Below, one piece after another: positions 22,694 through 33,352 of a stretch of 64,000 nt of DNA. The stretch comes from Carposina sasakii (taxonomy: Eukaryota > Arthropoda > Insecta > Lepidoptera > Carposinidae). The stretch lies in NCBI GenBank assembly GCA_014607495.2, contig CP053150.1, positions 10,064,495 through 10,128,494 on the forward strand, given 5' to 3'. A program made the translations under genes and the position numbers. Position 1 is the stretch's first letter. The number at the start of each line of letters is the position of its first letter. The notes under the pieces were generated by a model. The model had not been told where the DNA came from. It saw nothing but the letters and a program-made list of their open reading frames with translations, and made no database searches.

Positions 22694-23573
22694 TTGCATT
22701 GCACACATATTATACAACGTGTCCAGAATGCTTGTGCCCGATTCTGTTTTAATATACCACCTAGGAGTCATGTTTCGCCTTACTTGAATGACGCCAAAGT
22801 TTTGAACATGTCCTCAAGGAGATCTTTTCACTACGTATCCCTGTTATTTGGCATAATTAATAACTGTTCACCATCATATTTATACAGTAAACTTTCCTGG
22901 TCTTCATCTATTCGTCTTGCTCGCCTCGCTATTCCTCCACACAGTACAACAGCTTTTAAGGGTAGTTTTAAATATACTGCATCAAAAATATGGAATAATA
23001 TACCTCCCCCAATACGTTACCTTCCAAATATAAATATTTTTAAGAAGCATTTTAAGGAATTAATTTTTGACTTGCAACTCTCTGGTTTAACATTCTCTGG
23101 TTCGTAATATCTACTTACTACCCACTCAATTCTATTATAATTATTTATTATTTTGAAAAAACTTTTGCCTATTGTGAACTTGATATATGTTTTATTCTTA
23201 AATACTTTTATTTATTTCTTTTTTATCTGTATGTATAGTATTGTATTGTATTTTATCTATCTATATTTATATACTTACATTATAATAAATGTAAAGATAT
23301 GTTTTGATTCTATAGTTTACCCAATTAACCAGCAGGTTAATTGTATAAATAGCTTGTGCATTTATGTAGTTACCATATTGAAAATTTGATTTATATTTTA
23401 TAGTGTATTCTGGAACACTAATATACGGGTCCAGCTGAAAACCAGTGCTGCAGGCCATCTGTTTTGGTCTGCAGCTGTATGCTGAGCTGGGTCCATTTCA
23501 ACATAATTATGTTTTTCTGTTTGGCTGTATTGTGAAACATTTTTGAATGCTGAATAAATAATTTCTTTCTTTC
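22694..23573 (+). mobile_element. 5'-truncated LINE, 3' end of ORF2 and 3' UTR
   Basis: The plus frame encodes 137 residues (IIQRVQNACARFCFNI, then HVSPYLND, KIWNNIPPPIRYL), the C-terminal region of a non-LTR reverse-transcriptase ORF of the Jockey/CR1 type, ending at 23107. A 3' UTR follows, ending in a TTTC microsatellite tail near 23573. A 3' fragment of the same family is at 16139-16294. Confidence 0.75.
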
Positions 23574-23809
23574 TTATTCGTCAGGATACTGTAACATATA
23601 ATAGGGACAGGGACCAAATCCTAAATGTTATCTTCACTATGTTAAGGCTTAATATCCCTTGCAATGGAAGTGTCATGAATCATTCATTATGCTACTTGCA
23701 TAGAATTATTTTAAATCCATCCAAAAGTAAATAAAAATAATATGAAACAACAACCAACTCTAGTTAGGTATGTACAGAATGTAGGAATTATTGTAACATG
23801 TATGTATGC

Positions 23810-24062
23810 CGCGTGGTGCCGGCAGAGTAGAGTTTGTACCACCCCTGCCTGCCCGTGGGTATCGTACGAGGCGATTAAGGGTTTCCGGGAGGTGGGCAGC
23901 AGCGCCGTCCGTGCTGACAACATAGTCCGAAAATCACACTGCGGTTCCCAACCCGTCTGCCCAGCGTGGTGACTATGGGCAATACCCCCCTGTGGCAGTA
24001 ACCTTATTGCGTGCCCTGGGGGAGGCCTACGTCCAGCAGTGGACTGCAATAGGCTGAAGACG
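23810..24062 (+). repeat. LINE/SINE-type 3' repeat, longest copy
   Basis: Contains GTGGTGCCGGCAGAGTAGAG, CGTGCTGACAACATAGTC, then CTGGGGGAGGCCTACGTCC and GTGGACTGCAATAGGCTGA near the end. The same family as 7850-8028, 46330-46415 and 61220-61415. Confidence 0.7.
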
Positions 24063-24152
24063 AGACGATGTATGTATCTAGTATGTAACCTCCACCCACA
24101 GAGAACCTGTGCAGAGAACACTATCTATATACTCTAACCTCCATCTCCATAA

Positions 24153-24561
24153 TTTTTTTTTTTTTTTTAGTTTATCCCGAAGGAAAGGCAAGGGGAACTA
24201 AGCCCATACAGCCTAATCATTGTTTAGTAAAATGTATTCTGAATTTATGATGAATGACAATGATGATGAATGGAAACGTCGGGAAAATCCTCAAGAACAA
24301 ATGTAAAGTTAGTCAAAATGAAAAATTATTGCAGAAACAACTTACATGCGCCCATGAAGAGATCGTAATCCGGCTAAAGTTTTACTCGGCTTACCTGCGT
24401 ATAAAACCATGCACACGCACTAGATTCACACCACAAGTAATCAAAATATAACTTATCTACCAGAAAACATCACCTTACGGACACATGCAAGCCATTTACA
24501 AATAATTTTTTATTTTCACAAGAAAATTACACCTGCACCCTTCCAGCTTTTCCCGCCGAAT
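24153..24561 (-). mobile_element. A-tailed SINE-like retroposon copy C
   Basis: Full-length copy with the 13-bp duplication TCCATCTCCATAA (24140-24152, 24562-24574). Confidence 0.85.
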
Positions 24562-24834
24562 TCCATCTCCATAAATTAGGCAGAGAGTAAGTATTCTTTG
24601 ATTAGGCACAATAACCACAGATTATTTCAGTATTAGCTGAGGAAAATCCTATTATTCACACGGTACAATTTCTCAATTATGATTAATCATTTGGCTGTGA
24701 ATTAACATTGTCTTTGCCTTCGTTTTATATTAAAAAGTTTTTTTTACTACGACTTCTATAATCATGCCTTCTCCCTCTGTTGTAGAAATAAGGCCAGCCA
24801 AAAACCTCTAGGCCAGAGCACAGACTGCTTAGAT

Positions 24835-25246
24835 TTTTTTTTTTTTTTTTTAGTTTATCCCGAAGGAAAGGCAAGGGGAACTAAGCCCATACAGCCTAAT
24901 CATTATTTAGTAAAATGTATTCTGAATTTATGATGAATGACAATGATGATGAATGGAAACGTCGGGAAAATCCTCAAGAACAAGTGTAAAGTTAGTCAAA
25001 ATGAAAAATTATTGCAGAAACAACTTACATGCGTCCATGAAGAGATCGTAATCCGGCTAAAGTTTTACTCGGCTTACCTGCGTATAAAACCATGCACACG
25101 CACTAGATTCACATCACAAGTAATCAGAATATAACTTATCTACCAGAAAACATCACTTTACGGACACATGCAAGCCATTTACAAATAAATTTTGATTTCC
25201 ACAAGAAAATTACACCTGCACCCTTCCAGCTTTTCCCGCCGAATCC
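24835..25246 (-). mobile_element. A-tailed SINE-like retroposon copy D
   Basis: Full-length copy flanked by CAGACTGCTTAGAT (24821-24834) and CAGACTACTTAGAT (25247-25260). Its right duplicate was reused as the left duplicate of copy E. Confidence 0.82.
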
Positions 25247-25260
25247 CAGACTACTTAGAT

Positions 25261-25651
25261 TTTTTTAAATTTAGTTTATCCCGAAGGAAAGGCAAGGGGA
25301 ACTATGCCCATACAGCCTATGATGGATGATATTGATGATGATGACTGGAAACGTCGGGAAAATCCTCAAGAATGGGTATAAAATTAGTAAAGATCAAAAA
25401 TAATTGTAGAAACAACTCACATTGGGCCGATGAAGAGATCGTAATCCGGCTAAAGATTTACTTAGCTTACCTGAATATAAAACCATGCACACGCACTAGA
25501 TTCACATAACAAGTAAACAAAATATAACTTATCTACCAGAAAACATCACTTTACGGACACATGCAAGCCATTTACAAATACATTTTGATTTTCACAAGAA
25601 AATTATACCCGCTCCCTTCCAGCTTTTCCCGCCGAAATCCAAAGAATATCC
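25261..25651 (-). mobile_element. A-tailed SINE-like retroposon copy E (divergent subfamily)
   Basis: Lacks the AATCATTGTTTAGTAAAATG segment and carries GAATGGGTATAAAATTAG in place of GAACAAGTGTAAAGTTAG, so it is an older or separate subfamily shared with copy H. Flanked by CAGACTACTTAGA (25247-25259, 25652-25664). Confidence 0.78.
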
Positions 25652-25685
25652 CAGACTACTTAGAGAACTGACGGGCCAGAGTAGT

Positions 25686-26483
25686 TTTTTTTTTAGTTTA
25701 TCCCGAAGGAAAGGCAAGGGGAACTAAGCCCATACAGCCTAATCATTGTTTAGTAAAATTGTTAGGTATAAGTTTCATATTCGGCGCGCTTTGTCGTGTC
25801 AATTCCTTGTATTTCCTAATCCTTTCCTGCCCTAATGGAAACGCGGGTAAACAAAGAAATATATACCCAAACGTCAGCTGTCAATGAGCTGGCGTCTTTG
25901 CATTTCGTCGGAGTATCTACCCCGGTTCGGTCGACATACCGATTGTCCCGTCAACCAGGAAGGCAAATCATCGGGATACCTCGCGAGTGTCACCCTTTTA
26001 CCTTATGTACGAATAGGCGAAGGAGGAAACCCACAATACTGGCAAATTTACCAACTGGACTGCCAAGCGCCTGCGCAACTACCAACACCAGATACAGTCC
26101 ACTTCGAAGGTAGGCGTTTCCATCCTATTTTCCACTTTTGCCCCTACAAAAATGTATTCTGAATTTATGATGAATGACAATGATGATGAATGGAAACGTC
26201 GGGAAAATCCTCAAGAACAAATGTAAAGTTAGTCAAAATGAAAAATTATTGCAGAAACAACTTACATGCGCCCATGAAGAGATCGTAATCCGGCTAAAGT
26301 TTTACTCGGCTTACCTGCGTATAAAACCATGCACACGCACTAGATTCACACCACAAGTAATCAAAATATAACTTATCTACCAGAAAACTTCACCTTACGG
26401 ACACATGCAAGCCATTTACAAATAATTTTTGATTTTCACAAGAAAATTACACCTGCACCCTTCCAGCTTTTCCCGCCGAATCC
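25686..26483 (-). mobile_element. A-tailed SINE-like retroposon copy F, split by a solo LTR
   Basis: Family sequence 25686-25759 and 26149-26483, with the outer duplication CCAGAGTAGT (25676-25685, 26484-26493). The 25760-26148 insert interrupts it. Confidence 0.82.
25760..26148. mobile_element. Solo LTR (389 bp)
   Basis: Starts TGTTAGGTATAAG, ends CCCCTACA and is flanked by the 5-bp duplication AAAAT (25755-25759, 26149-26153) exactly within the otherwise continuous retroposon F. These are the hallmarks of an LTR left by recombination. The 92-residue frames inside are taken as chance. Confidence 0.82.
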
Positions 26484-26510
26484 CCAGAGTAGTATATTCT
26501 CTGCTCTAGT

Positions 26511-26692
26511 TTTTTTTTTTAGTTTTATCCCGAAAGAAAGGCAAGGGGAACTAAGCCCATACAGCCATTGTCTTTAGTAAATGATTTCTGAAAATAATGA
26601 TGGATGATAATGATGATGATGAATGGAAACGTCGGGAAAATCCTCAAGAACAAGTGTAAAGTTAGTCAAAATGAAAAATTATTGCAGAAACT
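26511..26692 (-). mobile_element. A-tailed SINE-like retroposon copy G, 5'-truncated
   Basis: Only the A-tailed half is present, flanked by CTCTGCTCTAG (26500-26510 region) and CTTTGCTCTAG (26693-26703). Truncation at the end away from the tail supports target-primed insertion. Confidence 0.75.
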
Positions 26693-26735
26693 CTTTGCTC
26701 TAGGCACAGAACCACAGAACACATTTACTCCTAGC

Positions 26736-27162
26736 TAAAGCTGTAACAAACCGTATGTATTCGTTACTGAGTAACGGGTACCGCAACAAGTACCGAGTAA
26801 CGAAACGTTACCCAGGAATTCGTCTCGTTACTCGCATGTTTCGTATGGTATCATGGGTATTTTTTGTATAATACTCGTACACTGTTTCGGATCGCAAGTG
26901 GTGTATTGATACGTTTGTTTTTGATCGTATATTCAACCAATGCGCGTGATGCGGTTCATTTTAATCGCTTATTTCAATGAACGGGGATTAGGTTTGTTTA
27001 AAGTACTTATATATTTTTTTTAAATCGACAAAGTTTTTTAAAAGTTTTGTACTATTCTTTGTTAAGCTAAGTTTGTGGTTAAAATTTTCTAAATAGTAAA
27101 TCCATTGCATATTTGGTATATTACGTCGACAGTTCACGTCGATTCGACTTGTTACCATAACA
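26736..27162. mobile_element. hAT mini-element with GTAACGA ends, truncated copy
   Basis: Starts TAAAGCTGTAACAAACCG and is the inverse of 36638-37219 over about 420 bp. The far end is missing, cut where A-tailed family sequence begins near 27165. Confidence 0.7.
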
Positions 27163-27164
27163 TT

Positions 27165-27625
27165 AGTTTCCCTTGCCTTTCCTTCGGTTTTTTTTGTTTA
27201 GTTTATCCCAAAGGGAAGGCAAGGGTAACTAAGCCCATACAGCCATTGTCTTTAGTAAATGATTTATGATGGATGATATTGATGATGAATGGAAACGTCG
27301 GGAAAATCCTCAAGAATGGGTGTAAAATTAGTAAAGATCAAAAAGAATTGCAGAAACAACTTACATAAGCCCATGAAGAGATCGTATTCCGATTAAAGTT
27401 TTACTTAGCTTACCTGCATATAAAACCATGCACACGCACTAGATTCACATCTCGAGTAAACAAAATATAACTTATCTACCAGGAAACATCACTTCACGGA
27501 CACATGCAAACCATTTACAAATAAATTTTGATTTTCACAAGAAAATTACACCCAGCCCACTCCCTTCTAGCTTTTCCCGCCGAATCTTCCCTTTCCTTTG
27601 GGATAAACAATAATAAAAAAAATTA
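27165..27625 (-). mobile_element. A-tailed retroposon copy H inserted in the tail of another copy
   Basis: Body 27188-27586 on the minus strand belongs to the subfamily of copy E. It sits inside a plus-oriented 3' end: CCCTTGCCTTTCCTTCGG to its left, CCCTTTCCTTTGGGATAAAC and an A-tail to its right. This is insertion of the family into itself at the CCTTCGGGAT word. Confidence 0.7.
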
Positions 27626-28125
27626 ATTCACTATGGGTGCGCCCACCACCGGGCCCTACACCCTCCTCTGACCCTCGGATCTGATAGATAACTCATAAAC
27701 TCATAACTGCGAAAACAGGCACTTGCACTAACTACAATCGCCACGAGAAACCAGACCCGAGCACCTAGCATGCAAGACAATACATTGCACCATTCCGAAA
27801 TCAAAAACTAGATAAATAATCTACATATGTTTCGCCAACAACCGTGGCATCCTCAGGATTATAGAAATTAGTTAACCACTAATTATTATGAAACTCTAAA
27901 ACCCAACACATTACTTACACAGAATTAACTCATCTATTTTTCTTTATTTATCTAGTTTTTGATTTCGGAATGGTGCAATGTATTGTCTTGCATGCTAGGT
28001 GCTCGGGTCTGGTTTCTCGTGGCGATTGTAGTTAGTGCAAGTGCCTGTTTTCGCAGTCATGAGTTATCAGATCCGAGGGTCAGTGGAGGGTGTAGGGCCC
28101 GGTGGTGGGCGCACCCATAGTGAAT
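27626..28125. repeat. Long fold-back (arms about 185-195 bp)
   Basis: 27626-27819 and 27944-28125 are nearly exact complements (ATTCACTATGGG, CCACCGGGCCCTACACCCTC, ACCAGACCCGAGCACCTAGC), differing by one base near TCCTCTGA and a 12-13-base insertion in the left arm. The loop is about 124 bases. The right arm is part of a wider family unit running to about 28155 and resumed at 29703. Confidence 0.85.
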
Positions 28126-28155
28126 GTTTGAACTTCCGAATTGTAACGCCTAATA

Positions 28156-29701
28156 GGGGAAGCAGTACAAAGGCCCTTTAAGGGAATTGTCAAGTTTGAA
28201 ATTCAATATCATTATAGTTAGCCATCAAACCGATAAAGAATTGGTTTATTTCAATTATGTATGGATCTAAAATTTATATTAAACCCGATCTTACCAACAA
28301 AACTTTTATTTTCGTACATTAATTTCCAAAAAAGTGAAAATTGACCCAAAAACACAGTCATTGGCCCTTGGGAGTATATTCATTGGCATCAGTTAAAGTA
28401 CAATGATCGGCATGTCATTCATTATACATGTGAGGTGCCAATGAATGTACTCCAAAACGAAATAGTGATGGGAAGGAAACAGAAAAATAAGTAAAAATAC
28501 TGCCATTAAAGTTTTCAGTACAGTTCTAGGTAGGTACTTAGGTACCTATTATTAATTATTTAATAAAATTATTAGTTATTTAATAAAATTTTAATGTAAA
28601 CTATGAACAAGTAGGTAAGTATAGGTAACCAAAAGTCTTGCATTTATGGCATTGAAAGATCTTCCTCGGTATATCGTTTTTCATATTTTCTTCCAGCTGG
28701 TGGTTTTGGCATATTGAAATCAAAATAATACTTAGTTGTTAGTAGGTAGATACATATAAGTGAGCAATAAATAATAAGGGGCAGCTAAGAAAGTAGGTAC
28801 AACCAGTAGCCACCCATTCAGTTTTCGATGTAATGGACAGAAATACTGAAAAAAGACTCAAAGGATTATTCTTTTTATACAATTAAAACATAAAGTATAT
28901 AAAAAAATTAAGTGACTAAAGTAAAATGTTCCAAATTTAAAGTGAACAATAACGAAGTTTTTGTAAGTGTTTACCTACCTAAATACTTAGGTACCTAGAT
29001 AGGTGAGCTAGATCGGTACTAAGCCTAACCACAAGTTGGGCATCACTAGTAGATAAAAGTTAAATCATTACAAGTCGGTACATTTATTGGCCCCTGGTGG
29101 ATCACAATAATTGGCAGTGCCAATGACGAAAGAAGTACAATGATTGGCAGTGCCAAATTTTGTCTACAGAAGGTTGATTACAGTTTTAAGAGCATATTTC
29201 AAAACAACTCTAAAGTTGCAATTTAATAAAGTCATAAAAACAGAAGTAAAATTGTAAACCATTTTTTTAATGATTAGTCCCCATGCCATTCAACTCCACC
29301 TTCATAGAAAACTTATATTACATTGATTGGCCCCCAAAAAAATCGTTTTAACGGATAAATATACAATATAAACAGCATTTTACCCATTTGATACCTATTT
29401 TAAACTAAAGAAAACATAAGTTTAACTTCTAGCATTCATAATTAATAAGTTATAGGTGAAAAAACTAACCCGTTCTTAGTCCGAATCCGTAAGAATTTCA
29501 ACAATTTCAAAATGAATGAGACATGTCGAAGGATAACTTTTTTTAAACATAGTTGCCAATAGTTCCATGTAAAAACTAATCATTTCACAGTTTTACTAAC
29601 AAAATGGTAGATTTATTTAAAATATCTGTAACATTCTCTAACATAGTAATTCCTTAATAATAGCACTTAAAGTCCATAGGGCCAATCATTACTGCTTCCC
29701 C
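28156..29701. mobile_element. TA-flanked mini-element with GGGGAAGCAGTA ends (1546 bp)
   Basis: Inverted ends GGGGAAGCAGTA and TACTGCTTCCCC sit between TA dinucleotides (28154-28155, 29702-29703). The host repeat is continuous without it: GTAACGCCTAATA + CAATTTCA here versus GTGACGCCTGATACAATTCA at 13720-13740. Inside, ATTGGC/GCCAAT words repeat often, including ATTGGCAGTGCCAA twice. No transposase frame; Tc1/mariner-type mobilisation is inferred from the TA. Confidence 0.75.
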
Positions 29702-30889
29702 TACAATTTCATTTAAAAAAAATTAATTTGTCAGCTGACATTGACATAGGTACTGTGACTCATAGAAATGTATACAAGCTGGAAACAGCGCTTCTTACTA
29801 AAAACTGCCTCCCGAAAATTTGACCAATTTGACCTTGAAAAACTAGACGGGGAAAAAGTAGTGTACTCACAATTTAATTTTAATGGACATTTCATTCAAT
29901 GACATTTCTACCACGAACAACCCAAGTAACACAGGAAGCATTTTAACAAACGGATAATTAACTTATGTAGAACTTAAGGTTCGTAGAAACTCTTATATGA
30001 GTTTACCGAGCATCTTGATGCTTTATATGAGCATTTTGAAACCATTATGATGCTTTACACTTTATAAGGGGTGGATAATGGCATATCAAAATGATTTTGT
30101 AATGCCTGTAGTTTTAGTGCATCAATACACAAAGCAGCTTTGCAGCTTTCAGCTGTTTTTAGTACATTTGGCTCTACAATTTCATTTTTAAGTAGGATAT
30201 AAATGCTCAATGCTGTTTAGTAACATAAACATAAACCATTATGTCATGTAAATGCCATACAGCTTTTAGCTGTTTTTTATGTCTAAGGGTCTACAATAGC
30301 ATTTTTAAATAGTAAGATAATGCCTAATGCTGCATAATAGCATAAACTTGTGCTATTATAATGCAGCGTAATTCCATTCTACAGCTTTGGGCTGTTTTAG
30401 TGCCCTTCGTTATTTAATAGCACTTTTAACTAGTAAGGAAATGCCTAGTATTGCTAAGTAGCATAAACGTGAATCAATGTAATGCTTGCATTTTTTAAGA
30501 TCACTGAGTTCTTTTAAACAGCTAATTTTTATGGTGGATACATAATAATTAATAAGTAAAGATTAGATTATCCGTTTCTAAAGAAAAGTAGGAATAATTG
30601 CAGAGAACCCAATGGAATTTGTATTGGCCTAAAAATAGGTCACATAAAATTTGCACAATTTACATTACACATTTACAAAATAAAAAATAAAAAGCCATTG
30701 TGATATTGTCCGTGATCCTAAAGACCTGGAATGTAAATTGGTATATTTACGAGTACATAATTATGAATACTTATATTTCGTACCACTATTGCATACGTAC
30801 AAATAAGAAACGTTGTTTTAAGTGTTTTAGTGTCTTATTTAGATTAAAGGGATTTAACAACTATTAAATAAATAACCATTAAATATCTT

Positions 30890-31065
30890 TTATTTTATTT
30901 GCACAAGTTTTTCCATCGTTCTTTGAAGCTGAGCATAAGAACGATAAATGTTTTTGTAATGAACGACAAATTTTTTGTGCTCTATCTGCCAGTAATTGAT
31001 CCAGTGATATAATATTTCGGTAGCTGTAACGTTACTATAATCCATACGTGGGTTTCCTTGATTAT
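30890..31065 (-). pseudogene. Terminal exon remnant of right P-like copy
   Basis: Same frame as 11334-11509 with Thr to Lys in the centre. The acceptor TTTTCAG is on the minus strand before 31065. Confidence 0.4.
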
Positions 31066-31549
31066 CTGAAAATTTAAATATTAGCACCTATACTAACTAG
31101 TGATTACAAAATGTTACAGTGACAGGCGCCACCAAGCTAGGCGTTTAAACCTTTTCTGGGTCCACCTAAAGCTACGCAGAGAAAATTATCACTAAAATTA
31201 ATCCGCTCAGTAAATGGCGGCAGTAGGCGTAAAAGCGAGACAGACAGAGTTACTTTCACATTTATAATGTTATATATGATAATAAAAAGTATAACATTTT
31301 AAAATAAATTCATTGTAGGGTCGGTCTCTTGTTATGGAAAAGTATGTGCACCCTACTCAAAAATATACAATACACAGAAAATGTTTAAAAAGTAGCTTCA
31401 GAAGCAAATATTGGGATTATGAGGATAAGCAACTAACTAAATAAAGTTTTGTGACAAATATTTAAAAAAGCAAGAGTGAATATTGCCTAAAATTTGCCGT
31501 TTAAGTTTTTGCCTAGGGCCATAGTTTGGAAATTCAATTTTGTACTTAC

Positions 31550-31617
31550 GAGTGATATAATAAGTTGGATCCTGGATGCCACTCGCTTCTGCAACCACGA
31601 ACAATACATTTCACTAC
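31550..31617 (-). pseudogene. THAP-type first exon of right P-like copy
   Basis: Encodes VKCIVRGCRSEWHPGSNLLYH with Arg to His relative to the left copy, ending at the same GTAAGT donor. Confidence 0.6.
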
Positions 31618-32150
31618 TGTATTTATATCAATACCACCAAAATATCTTATTTAGTCCACACAAATATGCGAAGCGATTCAAACAAATCGACTTGACATGA
31701 TTTGACAAAATTGTCATGTGCTACCCAGGGATACCATTACATAGCAACAAAACATTCCTTAAAATACAGAATTTTTGCTACCGCGAAGGTTTGTTTTACT
31801 ATACCTATTATGTACACTTTATTTATAATACAAATTACATTAAATACATTTCATTACTCTATTAAATATGTAAACATTTTCAAAACGAATCCAAGTTTTT
31901 CATGATAATATTATATTTATGCCTTTTTCAACGTCTTTACTTACATTATAGGGTATTTTTTTGCTGTGTAAGGGATCCCTTGTGGGAAAACAAGGGGGGG
32001 AGGCTGTCATTTTTTCATGTTTCAATTTCTTGTTCAGAGCTTGGAATCCATCCTAAGAGGAGATACCAAATCCCTGCTGTGACTCCGTCATCTCTACTTA
32101 GTCTGTGGATGCGTCAGCATCTCTACTTAGTTTGTGATCGGTCTGTGAAC

Positions 32151-32624
32151 TAGTGGTGTTCAAAAAAGCTATATTCTCGGAACGCGTGAAAGTGATATGC
32201 TACATGCAAATAGTGCGCTATTTTTTTCGTGACGTTATAACGTTATGAGTTGCGCGCAAATCACAAGTCACGAATGAGTGACTGAACGAATACGCTATAT
32301 TCTTATCCCGCCAATGACAAGTCGTGAAAACGCTATATTCTAGTTGACGCGATTTCATATAGCTGTTGGTAACCAATGACAAGTCACGAATACGCTATTT
32401 TCTATTTGACGCGATTTCATATAGCTGTTGATAGTCCGGCGCCGGCCGTCACGCGCTATGCATGTGCGTGTCGAAGGCGCGATGAGCCATACGTACGCGA
32501 CACGTAAAGCGCGCATATCGTTATAGCGTTTAACTTGGAACGAGTCAATTAAATCATTGGTTATTGCGCTATGGACAAATAGCATGTTATTTTAAAAAGC
32601 TATACGTTATATTCGCTACCACTA
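32151..32624. mobile_element. hAT mini-element (474 bp)
   Basis: Ends TAGTGGTGTTC...GCTACCACTA with AAAAAGCTATA subterminal matches. Octamers CTGTGAAC (32143-32150) and CTGTGGAC (32625-32632) match at 7 of 8. A roughly 70-bp direct repeat (GACGCGATTTCATATAGCTG twice) lies at 32345-32430. Confidence 0.72.
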
Positions 32625-32911
32625 CTGTGGACTCCGTTCACAGACTAAAGCCCTCTACGCACTATCCATCTTGACGGACAGCAGTGCCCGACCGTCAGGC
32701 CCGATTTGTACTATACGCACTACCGTGCAAAGTATCCATCATGCTAGACATTCGCTACACTATGCCACATTAAGCCCTCTACGCACTATCCATCTTGACG
32801 GACAGCAGTGCCCGACCGTCAGGCCCGATTGTGCTATACGCACTATCGTGCAAACTATCCATCATGCTAGACGTTCGCGAAACGTTAACTCGAGCACACG
32901 TATTTAACAAA

Positions 32912-33352
32912 ATGCCACCGTGCCTATCAAAGTGCCAACAACTGGGTGTTTTGATAATGCTGTACTTACATAATTTAAATAAAAGTAAATGTAATAAAAA
33001 GAAAAGATTTTGGATGAAAATTTTTTATAAAAAACGTCTAGAATACACTCAAGTCAACAACATAATGAAAGATTTGAATATCTTAGATTTTAACGCATAT
33101 TTGAGACTTGATTTTGAATTGATGGAAATGTTATTGCATATGGTAGGACCCAAAATTCAACGGCAAAATACTAGAATGAGAGACAGTGTATCAGTAAAAG
33201 AGCGTTTAGTTGTTACTCTGAGATACCTTGCAACAGGAGAAACTTATAGGGAGTTAATGACTTCTAATGTTATTTCACCTCAATTGTTGAGTGAAATTAT
33301 TCCAGAAACCTGTTTAGCAATATATCAAGCACTAAAGGACGAGTATTTAAAG
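32912..33352 (+). CDS. Harbinger transposase exon 1
   Basis: 147 codons, phase 0 at a GTATGT donor. The region from 32922 is duplicated at 36236-36480 in the defective outer copy. Confidence 0.82.

Larger units (their letters stand above)
29761..32076 (-). mobile_element. P-like (THAP) DNA transposon, right copy, non-autonomous
   Basis: Near-identical inverse of the left copy without the solo LTR. A perfect 8-bp duplication CTGTGACT lies at 29753-29760 and 32077-32084. Ends CATAGAAATG (3' end, here at the left) and CCAAATCCCTG. Contains the THAP-like exon (31550-31617) and last exon (30890-31065) on the minus strand. The different duplications show two separate insertions rather than one inverted segment. 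Confidence 0.72.

Noticed and set aside
25835..26162. Two overlapping 92-residue frames
   Set aside because: Both lie wholly inside the solo LTR, with no domain and no start context.
9185..32090. A 20-kb inverted duplication or palindromic chromosome arm
   Set aside because: The two inverse segments have different perfect 8-bp flanks and exact element ends, so they are independent transposon insertions.
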